DNA of 8,059 bases, taken from NCBI GenBank assembly GCA_025352435.1, contig JANXTN010000318.1, forward strand, positions 1 through 8,059. Reading direction: 5' to 3'. Origin of the DNA: Ferruginibacter sp. (lineage in GTDB: Bacteria; Bacteroidota; Bacteroidia; Chitinophagales; Chitinophagaceae). This document shows, in pieces, positions 1-6,014 of this stretch. The notes beneath the pieces are model-generated. The model saw only the letters and a program-made list of their open reading frames with translations, was not told where the DNA came from and did no database searches. The position numbers and the translations under genes are program-made. Numbering within the stretch: position 1 is the stretch's first letter; every line of letters starts with the position of its first letter.

Positions 1-49
1 TTTTTTAATTTCTAAAATATTGAAGTAAGATATTTGCGTTTATTGTTTT

Positions 50-754
50 ATGAAGCTTAGTATCATTATACCTACTTTTAATGAAGAAGAAAACATTCAA
101 AATGTTATTGCATATCTGCAGGGTATTTCACAAAAAGAAAATATCGAAATTATTATTTCAGATGGTGGCAGCACAGATAATACAATTGAATTAGCTCAAA
201 AGTTTGATGTTATAACTACGCTTTCGCCAATAAAAGGTAGGGCCGGACAAATGAACCATGGGGTTACACTGGCCACCGGAAATTTATTCTATTTTATACA
301 TGCAGACAGCAGGCCACCACTTACTTATTTTACAGATATAGAACAAGCATTGTACAAAGGTTTTAACTGCGGCTGCTATAGATCAAAGTTTGACAGCGGC
401 AATTTCATGTTAAAAATAAATGCATTTTTTACAAGGCTTAACGTGCTTTTTTGCCGTGGGGGAGACCAGACCATTTTTGTAACAAAAGAATTATTTGAAA
501 CCGTTGGGCCTTACAAAAATGAAATGCTGATAATGGAGGATTATGATTTTCTTTTAAGGATAAGAAGGCAAGGAAAATTTAAACTCTTTAACAAAGCAAC
601 AGTTTTTTCTGCCAGAAAATACGATGAAAACAGCTGGTTAAAAGTGCAAAAAGCTAACCTTAAAATAGTACGGATGTATAAAAACGGAAAGTCACAAAAG
701 GAAATGCTGGACACTTACAAACAAATGCTAAACTATCGGAAGAATGCATTTTAA
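50..754 (+). CDS. TIGR04283-type family 2 glycosyltransferase (arsenosugar-associated)
   Basis: A 234-residue GT-A fold glycosyltransferase, probably cytoplasmic, expected to transfer a sugar from a nucleotide sugar; donor and acceptor cannot be read from the sequence. Visible motifs: the N-terminal nucleotide-binding strand IIIPTFNEEENI (residues 5-16), DGGSTDNT (38-45), the subfamily signature KGRAGQMNHG (62-71), HAD in FIHADSRPP (82-90; D86 is the probable DxD-like metal ligand), GGDQ (137-140) and MED (162-164). These fit the TIGR04283 family (once called transferase 2, rSAM/selenodomain-associated, now arsenosugar biosynthesis glycosyltransferase), and the length is normal for it. The ATG is the natural start because the core beta strand follows at once; no Shine-Dalgarno is visible. 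Its last 11 bases overlap the SDR gene, so the two are probably co-transcribed and translationally coupled. The partner family TIGR04282 lies at 2633-3223 on the other strand. The arsenosugar role is family knowledge, not shown here. Confidence 0.88.
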   Translation: MKLSIIIPTFNEEENIQNVIAYLQGISQKENIEIIISDGGSTDNTIELAQKFDVITTLSPIKGRAGQMNHGVTLATGNLFYFIHADSRPPLTYFTDIEQALYKGFNCGCYRSKFDSGNFMLKINAFFTRLNVLFCRGGDQTIFVTKELFETVGPYKNEMLIMEDYDFLLRIRRQGKFKLFNKATVFSARKYDENSWLKVQKANLKIVRMYKNGKSQKEMLDTYKQMLNYRKNAF

Positions 755-1541
755 AAATAAAGTTGTTTGGATTACAGGCGCATCATCCGGAATAGGTGCA
801 GAGCTGGCATGGCAACTTGCTGCACAAAATGCAAAACTCATTCTTACTGCAAGAAATGAAGCAGCACTAATAAATATCCAGAAAAAATGCTTGGAACAAA
901 CTTCCTTTTGTAAAATAGTAATTTCAGATCTTTCTAAACAAAATGAAACGGAAATTGCTGTTGTAAATGCGTGGGAACAATTTCAAAAAATAGATGTTGT
1001 TTTTTTAAATGCGGGGGTTACCCAACGTTCTCTCGCATTCGAAACTCAAATGGAGGTTTATCGTGCACTAATGGAAATAAATTTTTTTGCACCTGTAATT
1101 ATTACCCAAAAGTTATTTCCCTTTTTTGAAAAGCAAGGCAGCGGGCATATAGTCGCCATCAGTAGCATGGCTGGGCTAATGGGTTTCCCATACAGAAGTG
1201 GATATGCTGCTGCAAAACACGCATTAATGGGATATTTTGAAACGCTGCAAACAGAAAATGCAGTAGCAGGTGTTGATTATACAATCATCAGTCCGGGCAG
1301 AATTAATACGCCGATATCTGCATCTGCTCTCACAAAAGATGGCACGCCTCATTTAAGAAATGATGTTGGACAAATAAATGGAATTCCTGTTGAAGAATGC
1401 GTTACCAAAATTTTAAACGCAGTGGAAAATAAAAAGAAACACATTATTATTGCAAGAGGAGAGTATTGGTTGTGGGTCATTAAATGGTTCGCTCCTCAGC
1501 TTTTTTATAAAATTGCTCATAAAAAAGGAATGAATAATTAA
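744..1541 (+). CDS. SDR family NAD(P)-dependent oxidoreductase
   Basis: A 265-residue classical short-chain dehydrogenase/reductase that reduces or oxidises a carbonyl/hydroxyl with NAD(P); substrate unknown. Residues visible: cofactor motif TGASSGIG (11-18), LTAR ending strand 2 (34-37; the Arg suggests NADPH preference), NAG (89-91), Asn113 in the MEINFF segment, catalytic Ser141 in ISSMAG, and Tyr154/Lys158 in YAAAK, followed by PG at 184-185. The catalytic tetrad is therefore complete. The C-terminus (about 239-256) is rich in aromatic and hydrophobic residues (YWLWVIKWF...LFY) and may touch the membrane or a partner. The start lies inside the end of the glycosyltransferase gene (11-base overlap), and the VOC gene begins 38 bases after its stop, so all three look like one operon. 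It resembles DHRS7-like SDRs in layout, but I cannot name the reaction. Confidence 0.9.
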   Translation: MHFKNKVVWITGASSGIGAELAWQLAAQNAKLILTARNEAALINIQKKCLEQTSFCKIVISDLSKQNETEIAVVNAWEQFQKIDVVFLNAGVTQRSLAFETQMEVYRALMEINFFAPVIITQKLFPFFEKQGSGHIVAISSMAGLMGFPYRSGYAAAKHALMGYFETLQTENAVAGVDYTIISPGRINTPISASALTKDGTPHLRNDVGQINGIPVEECVTKILNAVENKKKHIIIARGEYWLWVIKWFAPQLFYKIAHKKGMNN

Positions 1542-1579
1542 AATAATAAAACTGTTTTATTTCGTAATTAGATTTAATT

Positions 1580-2629
1580 ATGCACGATTACACTACGGGA
1601 ATTCAACAGATTGGAATAGGTGTTAAAAACCTAAAAGAGAGTATACTTTTTTATAAAGAAATTTTTGGTTTAGATGTTCTTATTTTCGATGATACTTCTG
1701 ATGCGCATTTAATGACGCAATACACAGGTGGTAACGTTTATAAAAGACAAGCAGTATTAACAATGAACCTGCAAGGTGGAGGCGGAGTTGAGGTATGGCA
1801 GTACAATAATCGGGAACCAAAAGAAAGTCCATCACAAATCAAATACGGAGATTTCGGCATTTACGCTGCAAAAATTAAATGCAAAGATGTGCATATCGCT
1901 CATGCATTTTTATCGGGCAAACAAAACACCAATATTTCACCCATTAAAGCAGATCCTCAAAATTTACCTCATTTTTGGTTAAAAGACCCATATGGCAATA
2001 GTTTTAATGTAGTGCAGGCTCAGGAATGTTTTCAACAATCCGGTAAAATAACAGGTGGCGTTACAGGGGCAGTTATAGGCGTATCAGATATGGAAAAAGC
2101 CCTATCTTTCTACATACAATTTTTAAGTGTCGAAGATATAATTTATGATGTAACCGGTATTTACGATGATAATGATTTGGGCATAAAAATTAATTGCAGA
2201 AGAGTATTGCTGCGAAAAAAAATAACAGGAAATGGTGCATTTAATAAACTTTTAGGAGTAGTAGAAATTGAACTTCTACAACGTTTGGATGATACTGTAG
2301 TAAAAATATTTAAAGATAGGTTTTGGGGCGATTGCGGATTTATACATTTATGTTTTGATGTTTTAAATATGGATGGATTAAAAAAGCACGGAGATTCTTT
2401 AGGAATAAAATTTACTGTTGATAGTCATGAATCTTTTGCTATGGAAAATGCAGCAGGGAGATTCTGCTATGCCGAAGACCCAGATGGAACTTTAATTGAA
2501 TTGGTTGAAACACATAAAATTCCACTCCTAAAAAAACTTGGCATTTACCTTAACTTAAAGAAGAGAAACCAACAAAAACCTTTGCCGGATTGGATGATCA
2601 ATTTGTTGTCGCTAAGTAAGGTAAAATAA
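1580..2629 (+). CDS. Two-domain VOC (glyoxalase/bleomycin resistance/dioxygenase) superfamily protein
   Basis: A 349-residue protein with two consecutive VOC domains, about 7-148 and 160-311. Each opens with the typical beta1-alpha1 segment (IGIGVKNLKESILFY at 11-25; AVIGVSDMEKALSFY at 164-178) and closes with a DPxG turn (DPYGN 136-140; DPDGT 300-304). In the second domain H256 (FIHLCFDV) and E307 (LIELVE) sit where VOC metal ligands usually lie, with a further Glu near 229-231. In the first domain the equivalents look like Q10, E71 and N143, so that site is weaker or altered. A basic/hydrophobic tail (about 312-349) extends past the second domain. Members include glyoxalases, extradiol dioxygenases, epimerases and 4-hydroxyphenylpyruvate dioxygenase; the reaction here is unknown. 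It follows the SDR gene by 38 bases and ends 3 bases from the convergent TIGR04282 gene. No Shine-Dalgarno is visible before the ATG. Confidence 0.85.
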   Translation: MHDYTTGIQQIGIGVKNLKESILFYKEIFGLDVLIFDDTSDAHLMTQYTGGNVYKRQAVLTMNLQGGGGVEVWQYNNREPKESPSQIKYGDFGIYAAKIKCKDVHIAHAFLSGKQNTNISPIKADPQNLPHFWLKDPYGNSFNVVQAQECFQQSGKITGGVTGAVIGVSDMEKALSFYIQFLSVEDIIYDVTGIYDDNDLGIKINCRRVLLRKKITGNGAFNKLLGVVEIELLQRLDDTVVKIFKDRFWGDCGFIHLCFDVLNMDGLKKHGDSLGIKFTVDSHESFAMENAAGRFCYAEDPDGTLIELVETHKIPLLKKLGIYLNLKKRNQQKPLPDWMINLLSLSKVK

Positions 2630-2632
2630 TTT

Positions 2633-3223
2633 TTATATCCATTCTCCTGGAATATCTTTCTCCTCATCCAAATCATTTAATACAGGAAGAATTGAATAGG
2701 AAAGATTTTGATTTTTAAAATCCGTTATTGTTTTTTCATAAACAGTTGCTGTGCTCCACTCTTTATCTTTAAAGAGGGAGGGTATCAATTTTTTTGTCCC
2801 TAACAAATAATAACCTCCATCTTTTGCACCACCAATAACTGCATCTTGGTTATTTAAATCGTTAAATGCAGTATTAATTATTTCTGTTGAAAGTTCTGGA
2901 CAATCACTTCCTATTATTACACATTTTTTAAAACCTTTTGTAAATATAATTTCAAAAGCATTCTTCATTTTTTCACCCAGGCTTGCTCCACTTTGAACTT
3001 CGCAATTAAAAGAATTCCAAAAAATAGTTTTAGAGGCATCAGTTAAAAATATAAATACAGTCGCATTTGAAGCAATTGCAACTTCACGGGTGTGTGTCAA
3101 AAGTCTAATATATATTTCTAATGCTTTTGCGTTGCCAACAGTAGCAGCTAATCTCGTTTTGACTTTTCCCAATTCAGGCTGTCTAGCAAAAATTATAAGT
3201 GCATTAGTGTGTATGGTATTCAT
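2633..3223 (-). CDS. TIGR04282 / DUF2064 glycosyltransferase-like protein (arsenosugar-associated)
   Basis: A 196-residue cytoplasmic protein with a nucleotidyltransferase/GT-A-like fold, related in layout to CofC. Family signatures are clear: FARQPELGKVKTRLA (12-26), the G-ASLGEKM segment (79-86), IGSDCPEL (104-111), AxDGGYYLLG (133-142, here AKDGGYYLLG) and WST (156-158), then a DLDEEKD acidic stretch near the end (184-190). TIGR04282 was first called transferase 1, rSAM/selenodomain-associated, and is now annotated as an arsenosugar biosynthesis glycosyltransferase; it typically co-occurs with TIGR04283, which is present at 50-754. Here it faces the GT-SDR-VOC run tail to tail, only 3 bases from the VOC stop, so it is a separate transcription unit starting in the intergenic region at 3224-3452. 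The start is ATG, directly before the first beta strand. The biochemical role is inferred from the family only. Confidence 0.88.
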   Translation of the reverse strand: MNTIHTNALIIFARQPELGKVKTRLAATVGNAKALEIYIRLLTHTREVAIASNATVFIFLTDASKTIFWNSFNCEVQSGASLGEKMKNAFEIIFTKGFKKCVIIGSDCPELSTEIINTAFNDLNNQDAVIGGAKDGGYYLLGTKKLIPSLFKDKEWSTATVYEKTITDFKNQNLSYSILPVLNDLDEEKDIPGEWI

Positions 3224-3281
3224 TGTATAATGAAATATTTTAAAATTTTTCTGAAAAAATCTTATAAGTCAATCGGGTTAA

Positions 3282-3336
3282 TAAGTACTGTATATGAGAA
3301 AGTTATCACTTAATTAACAACCCTTAACAGTACTTA
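3282..3336. repeat. Perfect 10-bp inverted repeat (TAAGTACTGT ... ACAGTACTTA)
   Basis: TAAGTACTGT at 3282-3291 is the exact reverse complement of ACAGTACTTA at 3327-3336, with 35 bases between. Each arm also contains the self-complementary hexamer AGTACT, so each could be a separate symmetrical half-site, or the two could pair as a hairpin stem. It lies between divergent genes, 15 bases before a -7-like box, which suits an operator, but no regulator is known. Confidence 0.6.
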
Positions 3337-3350
3337 AACATTTGTGAAGT

Positions 3351-3358
3351 TACATTTG
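3351..3358 (+). promoter_or_regulatory. Candidate Bacteroidota -7 promoter box upstream of the L,D-transpeptidase gene
   Basis: TACATTTG matches the TAnnTTTG -7 consensus exactly. No TTG is found 18-23 bases upstream, so the -33 element is missing or degenerate. If used, it would give a leader of roughly 85-90 bases before the ATG at 3453. The match could be chance in A/T-rich sequence. Confidence 0.3.
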
Positions 3359-3452
3359 GCATCCAATAAAAAAAATCCTCCAAATAAAATAAACCTTATA
3401 GAACAATCTTTTACTTTAATCCCCGTTTATTGTATATCATCCACTAGAGTTT

Positions 3453-4202
3453 ATGAAAATAGTAAAAGTTAGTAAAGTTCAAATCGCATTCTTCGGTATA
3501 GTTGCATGTATGCTGCATCTTCCCTTGGCTTTTTCAGGTACAAATGTTTTTTCTTTAAAGCCTCTTATTAATACTCATTCAGAAGCACCCTTAGCATCTA
3601 ATTCTATTTCATCGGCTAAGATGTATGATAGCCTTAAATTAAACATCTCAGGGCTTTCCGAAGAGGCTTTTGCTTACGCCTTAAAAGGATTTGAATATTT
3701 GAAATTGAAAGGTAAAATCAATAACGACCATATATTGTCTATTGTAGATTTCTCCCGTCCATCTTCACAGAAGAGGCTTTTTGTAATTGATTTAAAGAAT
3801 TATAAAGTATTGTTTAATACATACGTAGCTCATGGTCAAAAAAGTGGGGCAGCGATGGCCACACAGTTTTCAAACATTCCTGATAGTTATCAAAGCAGCT
3901 TGGGGTTTTATACAACTTCATCAACATACAATGGTAAAAATGGTTACTCTATGCACCTTGAAGGAATGGAACTTGGCATTAATGATAAAGCAGAAGAAAG
4001 GGCAATTGTTATGCACGGAGCGCCATATGTAAATGAAAATATCATACATGACCGCGGTTACATCGGCAGAAGCTGGGGCTGCCCTGCGGTTCCGGAAAAA
4101 TTAAACAAGCCCATCATTGATAAAATTAAAAACGGCTCCTGCCTTTTTATATTCAGTGAGAACAATAAGTACTTGCATTCATCTAAAATTATCAACAGCT
4201 AA
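3453..4202 (+). CDS. Secreted murein L,D-transpeptidase catalytic-domain protein (YkuD_2 type)
   Basis: A 249-residue exported protein. The N-terminus has Lys residues (MKIVKVSKVQ) followed by a hydrophobic stretch (11-27), as in a signal peptide. IVAC (16-19) resembles a lipobox, but hydrophobic residues continue after the Cys, so ordinary signal-peptidase cleavage shortly after residue 27 seems more likely. The catalytic domain covers roughly 90-236: substrate-side strands RLFVIDLKNYKVLFNTYVAHG (108-128), then the L,D-transpeptidase core MHGA (H188) and GRSWGCPAV (205-213) with catalytic Cys210 and Arg206. Such enzymes attach or cross-link peptidoglycan stem peptides at meso-diaminopimelate in the periplasm through a Cys thioester; the YkuD_2 (PF13645-like) group is common in Bacteroidota. 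It is monocistronic: a hairpin terminator begins 25 bases after the stop, and dapA, which supplies diaminopimelate precursor, lies beyond with its own promoter. Confidence 0.87.
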   Translation: MKIVKVSKVQIAFFGIVACMLHLPLAFSGTNVFSLKPLINTHSEAPLASNSISSAKMYDSLKLNISGLSEEAFAYALKGFEYLKLKGKINNDHILSIVDFSRPSSQKRLFVIDLKNYKVLFNTYVAHGQKSGAAMATQFSNIPDSYQSSLGFYTTSSTYNGKNGYSMHLEGMELGINDKAEERAIVMHGAPYVNENIIHDRGYIGRSWGCPAVPEKLNKPIIDKIKNGSCLFIFSENNKYLHSSKIINS

Positions 4203-4227
4203 TTATCAACTGTATTTAAAATTTTTT

Positions 4228-4258
4228 AAAAAGTTTAATGGTAGCATTAAGCTTTTTT
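4228..4258 (+). terminator. Rho-independent terminator after the L,D-transpeptidase gene
   Basis: A 13-bp stem (4228-4240 with 4245-4257, one G-U wobble at 4234/4251) closes a 4-base loop GTAG. The A-tract of the 5' arm and the T-run at 4253-4258, with more T's following, give the usual U-tail. It lies 25 bases beyond the stop at 4202. The stem is A/T-rich, so its strength is uncertain, but the pairing is nearly perfect; on the minus strand it could also act because both arms carry homopolymer runs. Confidence 0.8.
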
Positions 4259-4330
4259 ATTTTCACCAAATCAAATAATTTCTTTAAAAGATCGCAAGAA
4301 GAATTTTCAGCTTCTAATTCTTTAAATCCA

Positions 4331-4361
4331 TTTGCACACTGATATAGCAATTTTGAATTTG
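4331..4361 (+). promoter_or_regulatory. Probable sigma-ABfr-type promoter of dapA
   Basis: TTTG at 4331-4334 is followed after 19 bases by TGAATTTG (4354-4361), one base off the Bacteroidota -7 consensus TAnnTTTG, and the spacing is the expected one. Transcription would begin near 4367, giving a short leader of under 20 bases before the dapA ATG at 4385. It sits just downstream of the terminator at 4228-4258, so dapA is likely transcribed independently of the L,D-transpeptidase gene. Confidence 0.6.
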
Positions 4362-4384
4362 TATCTTTATAAAAAATCTGAATA

Positions 4385-5275
4385 ATGAATTTACGTAAAA
4401 TTTTAAGAGGTACAGGCGTTGCTATAATTACTCCCTTTACTAATGATCTCTCTGTTGATTTTGCGGCCTTAGGCAATGTAATCGATTACAATATTAATAA
4501 TGGCGTAGACTACATTGTCACGTTGGGAACAACAGGAGAAACGCCGGTACTTTTTTCAGAGGAAAAAAAAGAAATAATACATTTTACTTCAAAGCAAATA
4601 GCAGGACGAGTACCGATGGTAATTGGTATAGGAGGTAATAATACACATGCTGTTATTAAAGACTTACAAACCTATCCTCTAGAAAATGCCGTTGCAATTT
4701 TAAGTGCAAGTCCATACTACAACAAACCTTCGCAGGCGGGCATTTACGAACATTATAAAGCAATAGCGGCAGCCTCTCCTAAACCAATAATATTATACAA
4801 TGTGCCCGGGCGCACAGGCAGAAATATAACTGCTGCTACCACACTAAAACTTGCGGAAGAAAAAAATATAGCCGGTGTTAAGGAGGCCGGTAATGACATT
4901 CAACAAGTAATTGAAATTTTAAAAAACAGACCGGAAAATTTTGCTGTAATAAGCGGCGATGATGATCTCGTACTGCCGGAACTTGCTTGTGGCATTGATG
5001 GAGTTATAAGTGTTGTTGCAAATGCTTTTCCCAAATTATTTACTACTATGGTTAACGCAGGTTTGGAATATAAATTTAATGAAGCTGTAAAACTCAATAA
5101 TCAACTCCTGGATGTTTACAAATTATTATTTGCTGAAAATAACCCCGCAGGTGTGAAGGCATTTTTGTACGAAATGAAATTGATTCAAAATAAACTTCGG
5201 CTTCCCGGTGTACCATTAAGTGATGAACTACACCAGCAGGTAAAAGCATATTTAGCACACAATACTGTCTATTGA
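4385..5275 (+). CDS. dapA: 4-hydroxy-tetrahydrodipicolinate synthase
   Basis: A 296-residue cytoplasmic TIM-barrel lyase that condenses pyruvate with L-aspartate-4-semialdehyde to 4-hydroxy-tetrahydrodipicolinate, the first committed step to diaminopimelate and lysine. All catalytic residues are visible with a constant +5 offset from E. coli DapA: T49-T50 in GTTGE, Y112 in SPYYNKP, Y138 and R143 in YNVPGRTG, and Schiff-base Lys166 in AGVKEA. The GDDD motif (191-194) and the GVISVVAN segment (206-213) are also typical. Length is normal for the family (about 290-300). The start is the ATG at 4385, 23 bases after a good promoter; the preceding bases carry no Shine-Dalgarno. Its TGA stop overlaps the TTG start of the next gene, so the two are translationally coupled. 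Within the DapA/NanA superfamily the sequence fits DapA best, including the Thr-Thr pair. Confidence 0.96.
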   Translation: MNLRKILRGTGVAIITPFTNDLSVDFAALGNVIDYNINNGVDYIVTLGTTGETPVLFSEEKKEIIHFTSKQIAGRVPMVIGIGGNNTHAVIKDLQTYPLENAVAILSASPYYNKPSQAGIYEHYKAIAAASPKPIILYNVPGRTGRNITAATTLKLAEEKNIAGVKEAGNDIQQVIEILKNRPENFAVISGDDDLVLPELACGIDGVISVVANAFPKLFTTMVNAGLEYKFNEAVKLNNQLLDVYKLLFAENNPAGVKAFLYEMKLIQNKLRLPGVPLSDELHQQVKAYLAHNTVY

Positions 5276-6012
5276 AACTTTTAATTTGTGCAATAATGGT
5301 ATTCGCAAACTTATTTAGAGTTGCCGCTCAACATACTGATAGCACAATTAAATTTATGTGGAAAGACGAAGTTTCGAACATTAGTGCTGCTGTAGAGATA
5401 TATGGTTTGCAAAAAGCTAAAATCGCTGCCCCAATTTATTTTTTAGATAAAGTGGATACTGTTTTTAATTCTTCAAAGGACAGTTTATTTCATGATTTCT
5501 TCAACACATCTGTATCGCATTGCCCTTTAGTGAAAATAAGTTTCTATTATTTTAATGATACAATTGGCGGAAAAAAAGTAAAAGTTTTCTCAGATGTATT
5601 TACCAAGTCTATATTGCCTGACATTCACAAAAAAGTTCCTCAGTTATCAACGAATAATTTTATCATTTCGGGTATCAATGATCTTTGTTTGGTTGTACTG
5701 TTCTGTGCTTCAACCAACCCGGTGAAAATAAATAAAACCGCATTGTTTATGAATGATGATATTAATCTTTCTTCAATCACAACCTTGTACCTCGAAGTTT
5801 TAAGCCGTTTAAAAGGAAAGATATTTCTATATGCAAATCATAAAGATAGTATTGATGTTTTTACAGAATCCTTTGCCAAAACAGTAGCATTAACTTCAAC
5901 CGCAGTAATTTATAAATTTGATCGTTATGAAAACCCGGTACCTATAAACTTGTTTACAGAAGTTTACAAATGGCTATTGGCAGATGGCAATAATTATGTT
6001 TTAGAAAATTGA
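5272..6012 (+). CDS. Secreted protein of unknown function, resembling a degenerate alpha/beta-hydrolase esterase
   Basis: A 246-residue protein with a signal peptide: MKLLICAIMVFANLFRVAAQ has a Lys, a hydrophobic core and a VAA-Q cleavage site around residue 19. The start is TTG at 5272, overlapping the dapA stop (TTGA). The first ATG (codon 9) would cut the signal peptide in half, which supports TTG. I do not recognise a named family. The order of segments does recall Bacteroidota putative esterases (PF00756-like): a SDVFTKSILPDIHKKVP helix (107-123), a strand plus turn NNFIISGINDLCL (128-140) where esterases have the GxSxGG nucleophile elbow, a KIFLYANHKDS strand (183-193) where the acid loop would be, and a final FTEVYKWLL helix (228-236). 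The nucleophile Ser and the catalytic His are not visible, so it would be a non-catalytic relative. It ends 2 bases from the convergent rnz stop. Fold assignment is inference. Confidence 0.75.
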   Translation: MKLLICAIMVFANLFRVAAQHTDSTIKFMWKDEVSNISAAVEIYGLQKAKIAAPIYFLDKVDTVFNSSKDSLFHDFFNTSVSHCPLVKISFYYFNDTIGGKKVKVFSDVFTKSILPDIHKKVPQLSTNNFIISGINDLCLVVLFCASTNPVKINKTALFMNDDINLSSITTLYLEVLSRLKGKIFLYANHKDSIDVFTESFAKTVALTSTAVIYKFDRYENPVPINLFTEVYKWLLADGNNYVLEN

Positions 6013-6014
6013 TA

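Larger units (their letters stand above)
3224..3452. other. Divergent intergenic region between TIGR04282 gene and L,D-transpeptidase gene
   Basis: This 229-base A/T-rich spacer must hold the promoters of both flanking divergent genes. It contains a perfect 10-bp inverted repeat (3282-3336) and one exact match to the Bacteroidota -7 box TAnnTTTG on the plus strand (3351-3358), annotated separately. No convincing minus-strand promoter was found: the nearest reverse match (CAAATAAA at 3381-3388) lacks a correctly spaced -33 element. I saw no open reading frame of interest and no recognisable RNA gene in it. Confidence 0.6.

Noticed and set aside
29..36. GATATTTG as a promoter box for the glycosyltransferase gene
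   Set aside because: It differs from TAnnTTTG by one base and has no TTG at a suitable distance within the window; the true promoter may lie left of position 1.
1776..1982. Plus-strand 68-codon open frame
   Set aside because: It is an alternate frame inside the VOC gene.
1580..2629. VOC protein as an ArsI C-As lyase
   Set aside because: ArsI is a short single-domain protein with a vicinal Cys pair for arsenic binding; this protein is twice as long and has no adjacent cysteines.
3453..3530. Lipoprotein signal in the L,D-transpeptidase (IVAC at residues 16-19)
   Set aside because: The hydrophobic stretch continues for several residues after the Cys, which is unlike a mature lipoprotein N-terminus; a standard signal peptide is more likely.
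3832..4032. Plus-strand 66-codon open frame
   Set aside because: It is an alternate frame inside the L,D-transpeptidase gene.
4216..4476. Minus-strand 86-codon open frame between the L,D-transpeptidase gene and dapA
   Set aside because: It covers the terminator hairpin, the probable dapA promoter and the first 92 bases of dapA, and its product resembles no family I know. The frame is best explained by chance in A/T-rich sequence.
4900..5097. Minus-strand 65-codon open frame
   Set aside because: It is antisense to the middle of dapA.
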